A DNA stretch of 64,000 bases from an uncultured Roseovarius sp. (GCA_947499555.1 CANMOU010000006.1:62001-126000), one strand, 5' to 3'. Shown: positions 25,651-36,202, counted from the stretch's first letter. Notes: a model not told the origin generated them from the letters alone. Program-made: numbers and translations.

Positions 25651-26274
25651 CTAGGACAGGGACGTCACCCAAAGGATCGTCGCGTCCTCATCGCTGACCG
25701 AAACCACGTTATGCCCCATCGTGGCATCGTAGTAAGCACTGTCGCCCCGGCGCATTTCGATAGGCTCGTAGAACTCCGTGTAGAGCCGGATAACCCCTGT
25801 CAAAACATAGAGAAATTCCTCGCCGTCATGGCGCACCCAACCGTCAAACTCCTCGACGCTTCGGGCTCTGATCCGGGCGCGATACGGCAACATCTGCTTT
25901 TTGGAGAGCGCGTCGCCCAAAAGCTCATGCTCATAAGTCGTTGTCGCATGCGTCTTGCCCTGCCCCGTCTTCGTGACCGCCATCCGCCCGCTGATCTGGC
26001 CGGGGCTTGGCGGCGTAAAGAGTTGCGGCACCGAGATTTGCAACCCGGTTGCGAGCTTCTTAAGTGCTTCATAAGTGGGCGACATTTGCCCATTCTCGAT
26101 CTTGCTAAGGGTCGAGCGCGCCAGCCCCGCATGCTGCGCCGCCTGCTCCAAAGTCCAGCCTTTGGATTTGCGCAATTCGCGCACTCTCGAGCCAAGGTTG
26201 AGCGGCTCGGCACTCTCCTCGACCCCACCTTCACGGGCAATTCGGATCAGGTTTACAGGCGATCGATCTGTCAT
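25651..26274 (-). CDS. XRE-family regulator with cupin domain
   Basis: A 207-residue transcription regulator. Residues ~28-85 are an HTH_3 domain (VRELRKSKGWTLEQAAQHAG, then ARSTLSKIENGQMSPTYEAL). Residues ~130-205 form a cupin_2 sensor domain (DGEEFLYVLTGVIRLYTE, MRRGDSAYYDATMGHNVV). The MTDR start at 26274 is preferred over an ATG 36 bases upstream. It is divergent from the acyl-CoA synthetase gene with 66 bases between, so it probably controls that gene and possibly itself (inference). Confidence 0.9.
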   Translation of the reverse strand: MTDRSPVNLIRIAREGGVEESAEPLNLGSRVRELRKSKGWTLEQAAQHAGLARSTLSKIENGQMSPTYEALKKLATGLQISVPQLFTPPSPGQISGRMAVTKTGQGKTHATTTYEHELLGDALSKKQMLPYRARIRARSVEEFDGWVRHDGEEFLYVLTGVIRLYTEFYEPIEMRRGDSAYYDATMGHNVVSVSDEDATILWVTSLS

Positions 26275-26340
26275 GGTCAAGCTATAGGCCAAGGCCTTGC
26301 CATCTTGCAACAGACGCGGGCGCGGCCTAAGCCTTGGGAC

Positions 26341-27867
26341 ATGCTGTCAAAAACCTACTCCGCGCCCTTCCCACCATGCCCGACACCCTTCAACCTGGCA
26401 GCGCATGTGCTGGGGCGCGCGGACGCGCTGGATGACAAGATTGCTCTTGCTGTTGTTGGCCTGTCGGGGTCGGAAAGGTGGAGCTACGGAAAGCTCAAGT
26501 CCGCAGTCCTTGGCACGGGCACTGGTCTTCTTCGGACCGGTTTGAATCCAGGTGACCGGGTTCTCATGCGTCTGGGAAATTGTGTCGAATTTCCAATCGC
26601 TTATCTTGGCGCAATTGCCGTGGGCGTTGTGCCTGTCGTGACATCCTCACAGCTGACCGAACGGGAAACTGAAGCGATCATCGAAACCGTCTCGCCTAAA
26701 CTAATCCTGCGCGATCCAGATGTGCCCTGCCCCAGCACGACCATACCGGAAATCGATGCCGGACAACTTTCTTCGCTGCGCGATCTTGAACCCGCCACAT
26801 GGCAAATGGCAGATCCCAACCGGCCCGCCTACATCATCTTCACCTCTGGCACCGCGGGCGTTCCCCGCGCTGTCGTGCACGCCCACCGCGCCATTTGGGC
26901 GCGACAAATGATGTTCGCTGGCTGGTATGGTTTGACCGAAGATGACCGCCTGATGCATGCAGGCGCATTTAACTGGACCTACACGCTTGGCACCGGCCTT
27001 ATGGATCCCTGGACCATCGGGGCAACTGCACTTATCCCCACCTCCGGGATTGCACCAGAACAGTTGCCGCTCTTGCTCAGACGCCATGATGTAACGATTT
27101 TTGCAGCTGCCCCAGGTGTTTACCGAAAGATCACCAAGGGGAATAAGGCAACCGCCCTGCCCAAGTTGCGCCATGGGCTGACGGCGGGCGAGAAACTTTC
27201 CGAAACCATTCGTGCGAGTTGGAAAGACACCACCGGCACCGAGTTATTTGAGGCTTATGGCATGTCCGAATGCTCGACATTCGTGTCGTCTAGCCCGGAT
27301 CACCCAGCGGCGGAAGGCACACTTGGGCGTCCGCAGCCCGGCAGGCAGATCGCCTTGCTGAACGACGCTGGTCCGGTTGAAATCGGCGCTGAAGGCACCA
27401 TCGCGGTGCACCGGGATGATCCCGGCCTGATGCTGGGCTATCTGGATGCAGAGGATGACACCAATGCCCGAATGCAGGGCGATTGGTTTCTGACCGGAGA
27501 TCAAGGGGTTATGGATGCCGAAGGGAACATCACCTATCTCGGCCGGGCCGATGACATGATGAATGCAGGGGGTTATCGGGTGTCACCGATGGAAGTTGAG
27601 GCCGTGCTCAACGCCCACCCCGCAATCACCCAGTCAGCCGTTACCGATATCGAGGTCAAACAAGACGCCAGGCTCATCATGGCCTTTTATACAGCGTCAT
27701 CCCCGGTTGCCGAAGCTGACCTGACAACCTATGTCGAGAAAAACTTGGCAGCCTACAAGCAACCACGCGGCTTCTTTCATGTTGACGCGCTTCCCACAGG
27801 CGCCAATGGCAAACTCCTGCGTCGCGCGCTGCGGCCCATTTACGAGGCCCTCAATGGTCAAGCTTGA
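26341..27867 (+). CDS. AMP-forming acyl-CoA synthetase, benzoate-CoA-ligase-like
   Basis: A 508-residue ANL-superfamily enzyme activating a carboxylic acid to its CoA ester. Motifs are IIFTSGTAGVPRAVVHAHRA (P-loop, A3), EAYGMSECS (A5), WFLTGDQGVMD (A7), YLGRADDMMNAGGYRVSP (A8) and the catalytic Lys in PTGANGKLLRR (A10). The frame is open for 234 codons upstream, but that part is antisense to the XRE gene; the ATG at 26341 starts the family homology. The substrate may be aromatic or short-chain. The downstream gene overlaps by 14 bases. Confidence 0.9.
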   Translation: MLSKTYSAPFPPCPTPFNLAAHVLGRADALDDKIALAVVGLSGSERWSYGKLKSAVLGTGTGLLRTGLNPGDRVLMRLGNCVEFPIAYLGAIAVGVVPVVTSSQLTERETEAIIETVSPKLILRDPDVPCPSTTIPEIDAGQLSSLRDLEPATWQMADPNRPAYIIFTSGTAGVPRAVVHAHRAIWARQMMFAGWYGLTEDDRLMHAGAFNWTYTLGTGLMDPWTIGATALIPTSGIAPEQLPLLLRRHDVTIFAAAPGVYRKITKGNKATALPKLRHGLTAGEKLSETIRASWKDTTGTELFEAYGMSECSTFVSSSPDHPAAEGTLGRPQPGRQIALLNDAGPVEIGAEGTIAVHRDDPGLMLGYLDAEDDTNARMQGDWFLTGDQGVMDAEGNITYLGRADDMMNAGGYRVSPMEVEAVLNAHPAITQSAVTDIEVKQDARLIMAFYTASSPVAEADLTTYVEKNLAAYKQPRGFFHVDALPTGANGKLLRRALRPIYEALNGQA

Positions 27868-28504
27868 TATCATCTCCGATCCAATCTGTCCCTGGTGCTA
27901 TATCGGCAAGGCCGCTTTGGACAAGGCGCTTACCGAACGCCCGCGCCACCCTTTCACGATTGAATGGCATCCGTTTCAGCTCAATCCCGATATGCCGAAA
28001 GAAGGGATGGATCGCCGCGCCTACCTCGAAGGAAAATTCGGCGGCAAGCAAGGCGCCGTGCGGGCCTACGCGCCTGTTGTTGAACGTGCCGAGGCCGAAG
28101 GGCTGAGCATCAATTTCGAAGGCATCAAGCGGACGCCGAACACCATGGATGCGCATCGCTTGATCCATTGGGCCGGCGTAGAGGACCGGCAAATGCCGGT
28201 CGCGATGGCGCTTTTTCGGGCCTATTTCGAGGAAGGGCGCGATATTGGTGACCGCGAGGTCCTGGGCGATATCGCGGACAGCGCGGGCATGGATGCCGCA
28301 GTGGTTCAAAAATTACTCGCTTCAGATGCCGACATTGAGGACATCTCCAACCGTGACGCCGCATTCCGCCAGATGGGTGTGACGGGCGTTCCATGTTTCA
28401 TCGTGGCAGGAAAACACGCTGTTCCGGGGTGTCAGTCGAAGGAAATGTGGATCAAGGTGATCGATGAAATCACGGCCCAGCTTGGGGCTGAGGTGGAAAG
28501 CTAG
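27854..28504 (+). CDS. DsbA-family oxidoreductase (FrnE-like)
   Basis: A 216-residue cytoplasmic thioredoxin-fold protein of the DsbA/FrnE/2-hydroxychromene-2-carboxylate isomerase superfamily. The redox motif CPWC appears at residues 12-15 (ISDPICPWCYIGK), followed by a helical insertion and the cis-Pro loop GVTGVPCFIV. There is no signal peptide, as in FrnE. It starts at 27854 within the 3' end of the acyl-CoA synthetase gene, so the two are co-translated. Confidence 0.88.
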   Translation: MVKLDIISDPICPWCYIGKAALDKALTERPRHPFTIEWHPFQLNPDMPKEGMDRRAYLEGKFGGKQGAVRAYAPVVERAEAEGLSINFEGIKRTPNTMDAHRLIHWAGVEDRQMPVAMALFRAYFEEGRDIGDREVLGDIADSAGMDAAVVQKLLASDADIEDISNRDAAFRQMGVTGVPCFIVAGKHAVPGCQSKEMWIKVIDEITAQLGAEVES

Positions 28505-28739
28505 GCCGTGACCCTGATCGCAAATCAGTTATTTCAACTTGTGACGACTTGTTTTGTATACCATCGCATACCATCTGGTCAGGATGCGCTGAATAGTCTA
28601 TGACGCGCTCAACACGCGATTCCTCCAACGGCCCATATAGAGCGTCTCATACGCACGCCAAAGAAGTCGCATTACCTCTGCAAAGTGCAGGCCTCCCGCC
28701 TGCATACCGCTTTAGAAAACAGATCATGAGGGACCCCTG

Positions 28740-30944
28740 ATGGCCAAGACCCACACCCCCGACATCATTTACACCAAGGTCGATGAGGCCCCCGAACTCG
28801 CCAGTGCATCGCTTTTGCCGATTATTCAGCGTTTTGCCAAAGCGGCGGGTGTCAGTGTTGGCACCAAAGATATCTCGCTTGCGGGCCGCATCCTGGCCGC
28901 CTTCCCCGATCACCTCGCAGATGACCAACGTATCTCCGATGATCTGGCGGAACTGGGAGAACTGGTCAAAACACCACAAGCCAATGTCATCAAGCTGCCG
29001 AACATTTCCGCGTCAGTCCCGCAGCTTGTGGCCGCAGTCAAAGAGCTGCAAGACAAAGGGTTTTCTGTTCCGGATTACCCTGAAACCCCCAAAACCGATG
29101 CCGAAAAAGAGGCGCGTGCGCGGTTTGACGCCATTAAGGGGTCTGCTGTGAACCCGGTTCTGCGCGAAGGCAATTCAGATCGTCGCGCCGCAACCGCCGT
29201 CAAGAAATACGCGCAGGCTAACCCGCATCGCATGGGAGACTGGAGCGCGGACAGTAAAACACGTGTGGCGTCCATGTCAGGCGACGACTTCTTCTCGAAC
29301 GAAGTCTCTGCCACACTGAAAGAGGCCGCAACGGCAAAAATTGTTCTGCAGACAGAAGCCGGTGAAACCGTCCTGAAAGAGGCTATCGAATTCCCCGCCG
29401 GGACCGTTGTCGATGCCACTTTCATGTCGGCTGCGGCGCTCGATGCCTTCCTCGCCGATGAGATCGCAAAAACGAAATCCGAAGGTGTGCTTTTCTCGCT
29501 TCATATGAAGGCGACGATGATGAAAGTGTCAGACCCGATCATCTTCGGTCATGCCGTGAAAACCTTTCTGGCACCGGTCTTTGAAAAACACGGCGAAGAA
29601 ATGAAAGATCTTGGCGTCAATCCCAACCAGGGCCTTGGTGCGTTGCTCGACAAGGTCTCTGGAAATGCCGCGATTATGGCCGATGTCGAAGCCTGCATGG
29701 CCGAACGTCCGCCGATGTACATGGTGAATTCCGATAAAGGCATCACGAACCTGCATGTGCCATCCGATGTGATCATCGACGCTTCTATGCCTGCGCTCAT
29801 CCGTGCCGGCGGCAAGGGCTGGGGCCCAGACGGAAATGAGGCCGACGCTGTGTGCGTCATCCCCGATAACTCCTATGCGCCCGTCTATGATGAGGCGATT
29901 TCTTTCTTCAAAGCCAATGGCAAACTTGACCCGGCAACCGCGGGCACCGTGCAGAATTTGGGTCTGATGGCGCAGAAAGCCGAGGAATACGGCTCTCACC
30001 CGACAACGTTTGAGATACCAGAAGCCGGTACCGTCAAGATGATCCTCGACGATGGCACTGTTTTGCATCAGCACGAGGTGGCGGCAGGCGATATCTGGCG
30101 CTCGGCGTCAGCACGTAAGGCGCCAATTGAAGATTGGGTTCACCTTGCGATCGAGCGGCAGAAAGCCACCGGGTTCCGCGCGATCTTCTGGCTTGACGCA
30201 AACCGCGCCCATGACGCGGAGCTTATCAAGTACGTCAAGCCAATCCTTGAAGCCAAAGGGGTTGCGGACGAGTTTGAGATCATGGCCCCGCGCGAAGCCA
30301 CCCGCGCGTCGCTTGAAACCATCACGAAGGGCCAATCGACCATCGCGATAACAGGCAATGTGCTGCGCGACTACCTCACGGATCTTTTCCCGATCCTGGA
30401 ATTGGCCACGTCGGCCAAGATGCTTTCCATCGTCAAACTGATGCAGGGGGGCGGCTTGTTCGAGACGGGCGCGGGCGGATCTGCTCCGAAACATGTCCAG
30501 CAACTGCACAGCGAAAATCACCTACGGTGGGATAGCCTTGGAGAGTTCTGCGCACTGGGTGAAAGCCTCAAGTTCCTCGCCGATGCCAAGGGAAATGACA
30601 AAGCCCGCGTGTTGGGCGACGCAGTGGAGACCGCCACACAAGGCATTCTGGATGAGAACCGAAGCCCGGGCCGGAAAGTCGGCCTACCCGACAACCGAGA
30701 CAGCCACTATTGGTTTGCCCGCTATTGGGCCGAGGCTCTGGCGGCGCAAACCGATGATGCCGAATTGGCCACAGAATTTGCGCCCATAGCCAAGGCTTTG
30801 GCCGCAAACGAGGCCAAGATCGTGGACGAGCTTGATGCGGGACAGGGCAAACCGGCTGACACGGGCGGGTACTACCTCAATGACGAAAGCAAGTTGGCCG
30901 CTGTCATGCGCCCAAGTGCGACGCTGAACGAAATCATTGGATAA
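28740..30944 (+). CDS. icd: NADP-dependent isocitrate dehydrogenase, monomeric type
   Basis: A 734-residue monomeric isocitrate dehydrogenase converting isocitrate to 2-oxoglutarate in the TCA cycle. The length and sequence match the IDH-II family (E. coli-type homodimers are ~415 residues). Family blocks include [15 protein letters not shown], the isocitrate-binding [32 protein letters not shown], and [18 protein letters not shown]. It is preceded by a 235-base gap containing a 7-bp hairpin (28686-28704), and the start follows GAGGGACCCCTG. No partner gene is adjacent. Confidence 0.96.
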   Translation: MAKTHTPDIIYTKVDEAPELASASLLPIIQRFAKAAGVSVGTKDISLAGRILAAFPDHLADDQRISDDLAELGELVKTPQANVIKLPNISASVPQLVAAVKELQDKGFSVPDYPETPKTDAEKEARARFDAIKGSAVNPVLREGNSDRRAATAVKKYAQANPHRMGDWSADSKTRVASMSGDDFFSNEVSATLKEAATAKIVLQTEAGETVLKEAIEFPAGTVVDATFMSAAALDAFLADEIAKTKSEGVLFSLHMKATMMKVSDPIIFGHAVKTFLAPVFEKHGEEMKDLGVNPNQGLGALLDKVSGNAAIMADVEACMAERPPMYMVNSDKGITNLHVPSDVIIDASMPALIRAGGKGWGPDGNEADAVCVIPDNSYAPVYDEAISFFKANGKLDPATAGTVQNLGLMAQKAEEYGSHPTTFEIPEAGTVKMILDDGTVLHQHEVAAGDIWRSASARKAPIEDWVHLAIERQKATGFRAIFWLDANRAHDAELIKYVKPILEAKGVADEFEIMAPREATRASLETITKGQSTIAITGNVLRDYLTDLFPILELATSAKMLSIVKLMQGGGLFETGAGGSAPKHVQQLHSENHLRWDSLGEFCALGESLKFLADAKGNDKARVLGDAVETATQGILDENRSPGRKVGLPDNRDSHYWFARYWAEALAAQTDDAELATEFAPIAKALAANEAKIVDELDAGQGKPADTGGYYLNDESKLAAVMRPSATLNEIIG

Positions 30945-30952
30945 AACACAGC

Positions 30953-30982
30953 GCAGGCACCACGAAACCGAGTGATGCCTGC
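30953..30982 (+). terminator. Probable terminator hairpin after icd
   Basis: GCAGGCA (30953-30959) pairs with TGCCTGC (30976-30982) across a 16-base loop shortly after the icd stop; a weakly T-rich stretch (ATAGTTCCTTTC) follows. Moderate only, because of the large loop. Confidence 0.45.
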
Positions 30983-31009
30983 ATAGTTCCTTTCAGACGG
31001 GGTTTTCCC

Positions 31010-31216
31010 TCACTGCCCCCGGTTATGCGTTTTCGCATACATCTCAGCGATCAACCGGCTCGCCGTTTTTTCAAAGGCGAAGGGCAAAACCGCATGGACG
31101 AGCGCACAGAAACCCGCCGCAAATAGTTTGAGGCTGAACCCGGCCGCAAAGCGGGCATGGGCAAGATAGCTTTCGTCCACGCTGCGTGGATGGTCGAGAA
31201 AAAGTCGCGCGATCAT
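31010..31216 (-). CDS. DUF6356 family small protein
   Basis: A 68-residue protein starting MIARLFLDHPRSVDESYLAH, the family signature, followed by one hydrophobic helix (LKLFAAGFCALVHAVLPFAF) and a short basic tail. It is probably a single-pass membrane protein. The start at 31216 is preceded by AGGAGACTTGCC. It is divergent from the Lrp-type regulator gene, with 115 bases between. The function is unknown. Confidence 0.75.
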   Translation of the reverse strand: MIARLFLDHPRSVDESYLAHARFAAGFSLKLFAAGFCALVHAVLPFAFEKTASRLIAEMYAKTHNRGQ

Positions 31217-31331
31217 GGCAAGTCTCCTGTTCTGCTTGAGCGAACTTATCTCGGTCCGCCAAAGAAAAAGTCCCAATTTTTGCATTAATCGTGTAGTAAA
31301 TTGGATAATTTCCCACTATTGTGCATATTTC

Positions 31332-31787
31332 ATGAAGATAGACACATTTGACCGCAAGATACTCAACATTCTTCAACACGATGGGTCCATCGGGCTGGAG
31401 GATCTGGGCGAAAAAGTCGGGTTGTCCCGCAACGCCTGTTGGCGCCGCATCAAAGCGCTGGAAGACGCAGGCGTTATTCGCAAACGCGTGGCGCTTCTTG
31501 AGGCAGATAAGCTTGGCCTTGGCTTGAGCGTCTTCATCCAGATCAAGGCCGCCGCCCATGACGCCGACTGGCTTGATCGCTTCGCCCGCGCGACGCGCGA
31601 TTTCGAAGAAATCCAGGGAGTCTACCGAATGACGGGTGACCTTGATTACCTGATCCGGGCACGCGTTGCCGACATGGCGGATTACGACCGGCTCTATCAG
31701 GCTTTGGTCGCGCGTGTTCCGATGGGGGATGTCTCTGCCAGCTTTGTCATGGAAGAAATCAAGGAAACAACCGCCCTGCCGCTTTGA
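31332..31787 (+). CDS. Lrp/AsnC family transcriptional regulator
   Basis: A 151-residue regulator. The N-terminal HTH_AsnC domain reads DTFDRKILNILQHDGSIGLE, then GLSRNACWRRIKALEDAGVI. The C-terminal RAM/AsnC ligand-binding domain follows (LSVFIQIKA, VYRMTGDLDYLIRARVADMA, ending with VMEEIKETTALPL). The ligand and targets are unknown; the divergent DUF6356 gene is a possible target. The ATG at 31332 is chosen because HTH homology starts there. Confidence 0.92.
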   Translation: MKIDTFDRKILNILQHDGSIGLEDLGEKVGLSRNACWRRIKALEDAGVIRKRVALLEADKLGLGLSVFIQIKAAAHDADWLDRFARATRDFEEIQGVYRMTGDLDYLIRARVADMADYDRLYQALVARVPMGDVSASFVMEEIKETTALPL

Positions 31788-31790
31788 TCT

Positions 31791-32084
31791 TTACTCGGTG
31801 CCAAGCGTCTCGGGCTCCGGGCCCATTCGCCCGAACATGTCGATATCGCGCACCGTGATGGTGCCTGTGATGATGATATAGGCCGCAATCGCCCAAAGCA
31901 CGGCCGAGATGGCCGTCACGATCTTGAACTTCTTTCGCAGGTGATGCTGCTCTGGGGATCCATGATGCGTGCCCGGCACCGTCGTGCCCGCCTCGCCTTG
32001 CGTCTGAATACGGATAGGCAACACGATCAGAAAGGTCATGAACCAAATTATCAGAAAAAGAACGATGCCCGACGCGACGCCCAT
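31791..32084 (-). CDS. DUF1467 family membrane protein
   Basis: A 97-residue protein with two membrane helices (GIVLFLIIWFMTFLIVLPI and IVTAISAVLWAIAAYIIIT) and a short loop rich in His and Gly between them (TTVPGTHHGSPEQHHLRKKF). It matches the DUF1467 family, which in many alphaproteobacteria follows the methylmalonyl-CoA epimerase gene, as here. The start shares one base with the epimerase stop (TGATG). The function is unknown. Confidence 0.85.
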   Translation of the reverse strand: MGVASGIVLFLIIWFMTFLIVLPIRIQTQGEAGTTVPGTHHGSPEQHHLRKKFKIVTAISAVLWAIAAYIIITGTITVRDIDMFGRMGPEPETLGTE

Positions 32085-32488
32085 CAGACCTGCTCCAGTT
32101 CCACAAGGCAGCCATTGAAGTCTTTTGGGTGCAGGAACAAAACCGGTTTTCCATGCGCACCGATTTTGGGATTACCGTCACCCAGAACGCGTGCACCGGT
32201 CTCTTTCAGATGATCACGGGCTGCCAGAATATCCTCCACCTCGTAGCAGACGTGATGGATGCCTCCCGAAGGGTTCTTTTCAAGAAATCCATTGATCGGG
32301 CTGTCATCACCAAGCGGATAGAGAAGCTCGATCTTGGTATTTGGCAGCTCGATGAAAATAACCGTGACCCCATGATCAGGTTCGTCCTGCGGCTTACCAA
32401 CATTGGCCCCCAATGCACCCCGATACTGAGCGGCGGCGGCCTCGAGGTCGGGCACAGCAATGGCCACGTGATTCAGACGTCCAATCAT
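32084..32488 (-). CDS. mce: Methylmalonyl-CoA epimerase
   Basis: A 134-residue glyoxalase-fold enzyme interconverting (R)- and (S)-methylmalonyl-CoA, used in propionate metabolism. It starts MIGRLNHVAIAVPDL with the first metal His. The second block IHHVCYEVEDI gives another His, and the C-terminal VLFLHPKDFNGCLVELEQ provides the metal Glu. The start at 32488 has AAGG 11-14 bases upstream; an ATG 9 bases further up is less well spaced. It is coupled to the DUF1467 gene. Confidence 0.93.
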   Translation of the reverse strand: MIGRLNHVAIAVPDLEAAAAQYRGALGANVGKPQDEPDHGVTVIFIELPNTKIELLYPLGDDSPINGFLEKNPSGGIHHVCYEVEDILAARDHLKETGARVLGDGNPKIGAHGKPVLFLHPKDFNGCLVELEQV

Positions 32489-32659
32489 GAGTGTCATCCT
32501 TGGTTTGTCATATTGTGGCACGTTATGGGCTGCACAATGCGCCGTGACAAGAGACAGAGCGCCGCAACCAGGTTCCGCGACGAACGGGTGATCTGAGTTA
32601 ACTCTTCATTAGCCAAGCCGCCATAGGTTGACCCCGGGTTTTGAGATGAGGAGGCCCTC

Positions 32660-33376
32660 ATGGACCGCACAGATCCCTTCGCCTTACGCACGTCCCCGAC
32701 CGCTCGACGCCCCCTTCTTGGGCTGACTGTGCTGGTGGTTGAAGACAGTCGGTATACCTGCGAATCCATGCGCCTGATGTGTTTGCGCAGCGGCGCGCGC
32801 ATCCGTCGCGCAGATTGCCTGCGTTCTGCCAGGCGGCATTTGAAAGTGTACCGCCCATCGGTCGTTATCGTCGATATGGGCCTGCCAGACGGGAATGGCG
32901 AAGAGTTGATCCGCGAACTTGTTGCCGCCACACCAAGGGTCAGCGCGCTTTTGGGTCTGAGCGGCGATTATGGTGCCGAGAAACAGGCACTGGCGGCCGG
33001 CGCGGATGGGTTTCTCAACAAGCCTCTGTCAAGCCTCGCCGCCTTTCAGGAAGCTGTACTTGGCGTTCTGCCAGAAGATCAACGCCCCAAAGGCCTGCGC
33101 CCGGTCAGCGATGATGAAATCCTGCCCGATCTTGCGGCCTATCGCGATGATATGACCCACGTGGCCAACCTTCTGGAGGGCGAGACCGACGGCACTTTGA
33201 TCGAGTATATCGCCCAATTCCTGAGCGGCGTCGCGCGCTCAGCACAGGATGCCACATTGGCCGACGCCGCCATGCGTCTCCGGCGGCAAAGTTTGCAAGG
33301 GTCGCCCTCGGCAGAGCTGGTTCAGAAACTTTCGAAAATGGTGCGCGAAAGGGTCAAGCGCAAAATGGCCATCTAA
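32660..33376 (+). CDS. Response regulator with receiver domain and uncharacterised C-terminal part
   Basis: A 238-residue protein. Residues ~22-140 form a receiver domain: LVVEDSRYT acidic site, phospho-acceptor Asp in VIVDMGLPDGNG, and the Lys in FLNKPLS. The remaining ~95 residues are helical (DDEILPDLAAYRDDMTHVAN, then an Arg/Lys-rich end) and have no recognised DNA-binding or enzymatic output domain. GAGGAGG precedes the ATG. Its stop codon overlaps that of the convergent GNAT gene (CTAA shared). No sensor kinase gene is nearby. Confidence 0.85.
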   Translation: MDRTDPFALRTSPTARRPLLGLTVLVVEDSRYTCESMRLMCLRSGARIRRADCLRSARRHLKVYRPSVVIVDMGLPDGNGEELIRELVAATPRVSALLGLSGDYGAEKQALAAGADGFLNKPLSSLAAFQEAVLGVLPEDQRPKGLRPVSDDEILPDLAAYRDDMTHVANLLEGETDGTLIEYIAQFLSGVARSAQDATLADAAMRLRRQSLQGSPSAELVQKLSKMVRERVKRKMAI

Positions 33377-34089
33377 CCCAGGATCGGATCATTGGCACGC
33401 CGCACGAGGCGCGTCAGATCGCTCACGCGCTCCTTTTGCCCACCGTTCTCATCGAAATTCGACGGCGACAACCAAAGTTGGTAGGCCTCTTTTAACGCAG
33501 GCCAATCGCGATCGATCACCGCAAACCAGGCCGTGTCCCGATTGCGCCCCTTCACCACCGTCGCCTGCACGAACACGCCTTCATAGCTGAAACCAAGCCG
33601 TTCTGCCGCCCGCCTGGATGGGCGGTTCAGCGCATCGCATTTCCATTCATAGCGTCGGTATCCGGCTTCAAAAGCCCATTTCATCATGAGATACATGGCT
33701 TCGGTCGCAGCCCGTGTGCGCTGCAGTGACGGGGCCATGGCGATGTAACCCACCTCGATCGAACCAGAGGCCGGCTTCATCCGCAGGAAGGACGCAAACC
33801 CACCAAACCTGCCAGTATCCTTGTCGAGGATCGCAAAAAACAGGATGTCGTCCGCCGCCGTCGCCTCCCGCATCCAGCGGTGGAATTGCGCCGCTGATCC
33901 GAAAGGTCCGGCCGGCATGTAATCCCACACCCAGTCGTGCCCTTCAAACTCGCGGAACAAGAGCGCCGCATGCGCCTCGGCCTCCAGCGGTTCAAGCCGC
34001 GCATACCGCCCTTCAAGAACCATGGGCGTGGGCAAGGGCGGCACCTTCCAGCCTTCCACAACAGGCCCAACCGGACGATCCTGCGCCAT
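33373..34089 (-). CDS. GNAT-family N-acetyltransferase
   Basis: A 238-residue acetyltransferase of the RimJ/RimL-like group. The core motifs are RYARLEPLEAEAHAALLFRE at the start, FGGFASFLRMKPASGSIEVG, an acetyl-CoA loop QRTRAATEA, and NRPSRRAAERLGFSYEG. The start at 34089 (MAQDRPVGP) follows GGGGAGACGCG; 80 further open codons upstream are antisense to aspS-adjacent DNA and lack homology. The substrate is unknown. Confidence 0.88.
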   Translation of the reverse strand: MAQDRPVGPVVEGWKVPPLPTPMVLEGRYARLEPLEAEAHAALLFREFEGHDWVWDYMPAGPFGSAAQFHRWMREATAADDILFFAILDKDTGRFGGFASFLRMKPASGSIEVGYIAMAPSLQRTRAATEAMYLMMKWAFEAGYRRYEWKCDALNRPSRRAAERLGFSYEGVFVQATVVKGRNRDTAWFAVIDRDWPALKEAYQLWLSPSNFDENGGQKERVSDLTRLVRRANDPILG

Positions 34090-34157
34090 TCGCGTCTCCC
34101 CAATCCTCGGCACAACGATAGTGACCCGTGCCAGGAAAGGCAAAGAAAAGCCGTGGC

Positions 34158-35939
34158 TTACTCCTGCGGAATGACGCGCAGCCCAAGCTCCATCAACTGA
34201 TCGCTGGTCGGATCGCTGGGCGCGTTCATCATCAGGTCTTCGGCGCGTTGGTTCATCGGGAACATGATGACCTCGCGGATATTCGACGTGCCTGCCAGCA
34301 GCATGACAATCCGGTCGATGCCAGCCGCGCATCCGCCATGCGGCGGGGCACCATATTGGAAGGCATTGACCATACCGCCAAAGCGCTTGCGGACTTCCGC
34401 CTCGTCGTAGCCGGCCAGTTCAAACGCCTTGATCATGATCTCCAACTTATGGTTCCGGATCGCGCCCGAGACCAACTCATAGCCGTTACAGGCAAGATCG
34501 TACTGATAGCCTTTGACCGCGAGTGGATCAGCAGAAAGGGCCTCCAACCCGCCCTGCGGCATGGAAAACGGGTTGTGGCTGAAATCCACCGCGCCGGTTT
34601 CCTCATCCGCCTCATACATCGGGAAATCCACGATCCAGGCAAAGGCGAAACGATTCTGATCCGTCAAGCCAAGCTCTTCGCCAATCACATCCCGCGCCTT
34701 GGCCGCCACACGTTCGAAAGCCTGCGGCTTGCCGCCGAGGAAAAACGCCGCATCGCCGACACCGAGTCCGAGTTGTTGGCGGATGGCTTCGGTGCGCTCG
34801 GGACCGATATTCTTGGCCAGCGGTCCAGCCGCTTCCATCCCTTCGCCCTGATCGCGCCAGAAGATATACCCCATCCCCGGCAGGCCCTCTTTCTGGGCGA
34901 AGGCGTTCATCCGGTCGCAGAATTTGCGGCTGCCGCCCGTGGGCGCGGGAATGGCGCGGATTTCCGTGCCGTCCTGCTCCAGAAGCTTGGCAAAGATGGC
35001 AAAGCCAGAGCCGCGGAAATGCTCGGACACGTCCTGCATTTCAATCGGGTTGCGCAGATCGGGCTTGTCCGAGCCATATTTCAGCATCGACTCGGCGTAA
35101 GGGATCTGTGGCCAGCTTTCCGGCGCATCCACCGCCTTGCCGCCGCCGAACTCCTCAAACACACCGGCAATCACCGGCGCAACCGTGTCAAACACGTCCT
35201 GTTGCTCGACAAAGCTCATTTCCATATCGAGCTGATAGAAATCCGTGGGCGAGCGATCGGCACGCGGGTCTTCATCGCGAAAGCACGGCGCAATCTGGAA
35301 ATACTTGTCAAAGCCCGACACCATGATCAGTTGCTTGAATTGCTGCGGGGCCTGCGGCAGGGCGTAAAACTTGCCCGGATGCAGGCGCGAGGGCACCAGA
35401 AAGTCGCGCGCGCCTTCAGGGCTTGAGGCAGTGATGATCGGCGTCTGGTATTCCCGGAAACCGGTGTCCCACATCCGCTTGCGGATCGAGGCCACCACAT
35501 CCGAGCGCATTTTCATGTTCTCCTGCATCACCTCGCGACGCAGGTCGAGGTAACGATAGCGCAGGCGGGTTTCCTCGGGATATTCCTGGTCACCAAAGAC
35601 GATCAGTGGCAGTTCTTCTGCCGACCCCAGAACTTCCATATCACGGATGAAGACTTCGATCTCGCCGGTCGGGATCTTGGCATTGACCAGGCTTTCGTCG
35701 CGCGCCTTAACGTTGCCATCAATGCGGATGCACCACTCTGAACGCAGCTTTTCGACCTGCGAAAAAACCGGGCTGTCAGGGTCGCATAGCACCTGTGTCA
35801 CGCCATAGTGATCGCGAAGGTCGATAAACAGCACGCCACCGTGATCGCGGATCCGATGGACCCATCCGGCCAAACGTACGGTTTCGCCTTCGTTGGTTTT
35901 GGTCAGCTCGGCGCAGGTGTGGCTGCGATATGCGTGCAT
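34158..35939 (-). CDS. aspS: Aspartyl-tRNA synthetase
   Basis: A 593-residue class IIb aminoacyl-tRNA synthetase, the usual bacterial length. The start at [14 protein letters not shown] (35939) gives the N-terminal OB-fold anticodon-binding domain ([20 protein letters not shown]). The class II motifs follow: [11 protein letters not shown], the motif 2 region [20 protein letters not shown], the bacterial GAD insertion domain, and motif 3 GIDRIVMLL near the C-terminus. Alphaproteobacteria generally make Asn-tRNA indirectly, so this enzyme may charge both tRNA-Asp and tRNA-Asn (known for the group, not shown here). Confidence 0.96.
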   Translation of the reverse strand: MHAYRSHTCAELTKTNEGETVRLAGWVHRIRDHGGVLFIDLRDHYGVTQVLCDPDSPVFSQVEKLRSEWCIRIDGNVKARDESLVNAKIPTGEIEVFIRDMEVLGSAEELPLIVFGDQEYPEETRLRYRYLDLRREVMQENMKMRSDVVASIRKRMWDTGFREYQTPIITASSPEGARDFLVPSRLHPGKFYALPQAPQQFKQLIMVSGFDKYFQIAPCFRDEDPRADRSPTDFYQLDMEMSFVEQQDVFDTVAPVIAGVFEEFGGGKAVDAPESWPQIPYAESMLKYGSDKPDLRNPIEMQDVSEHFRGSGFAIFAKLLEQDGTEIRAIPAPTGGSRKFCDRMNAFAQKEGLPGMGYIFWRDQGEGMEAAGPLAKNIGPERTEAIRQQLGLGVGDAAFFLGGKPQAFERVAAKARDVIGEELGLTDQNRFAFAWIVDFPMYEADEETGAVDFSHNPFSMPQGGLEALSADPLAVKGYQYDLACNGYELVSGAIRNHKLEIMIKAFELAGYDEAEVRKRFGGMVNAFQYGAPPHGGCAAGIDRIVMLLAGTSNIREVIMFPMNQRAEDLMMNAPSDPTSDQLMELGLRVIPQE

Positions 35940-36202
35940 TATAAGGCCTCCGGGGCATTTAACGGCCGAACGCGGCCGCACATTTAACGTCCGGGCCGAT
36001 ACACATGTGTGCGCCGGTAAAGTCAAGGCCCGGTGCATGTGCGGGAAACCGCGCAGCCGGGCAAAATCGTTTACAGAAGTGGTAATTTCCGCAAAACTCT
36101 TGCCCAATAATAGACAGCTGGCGTGGGAGCCGGCCTGAAGGCAGGAGCACAGAGGGACCTCGAGACGCGCCGGAATTCGGCGTTGAAAACATGGGGTGGA
36201 CT

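Noticed and set aside
25639-26340. N-terminal extension of the acyl-CoA synthetase frame
   Set aside because: Runs antisense through the XRE regulator, has no homology; ANL homology begins at ATG 26341.
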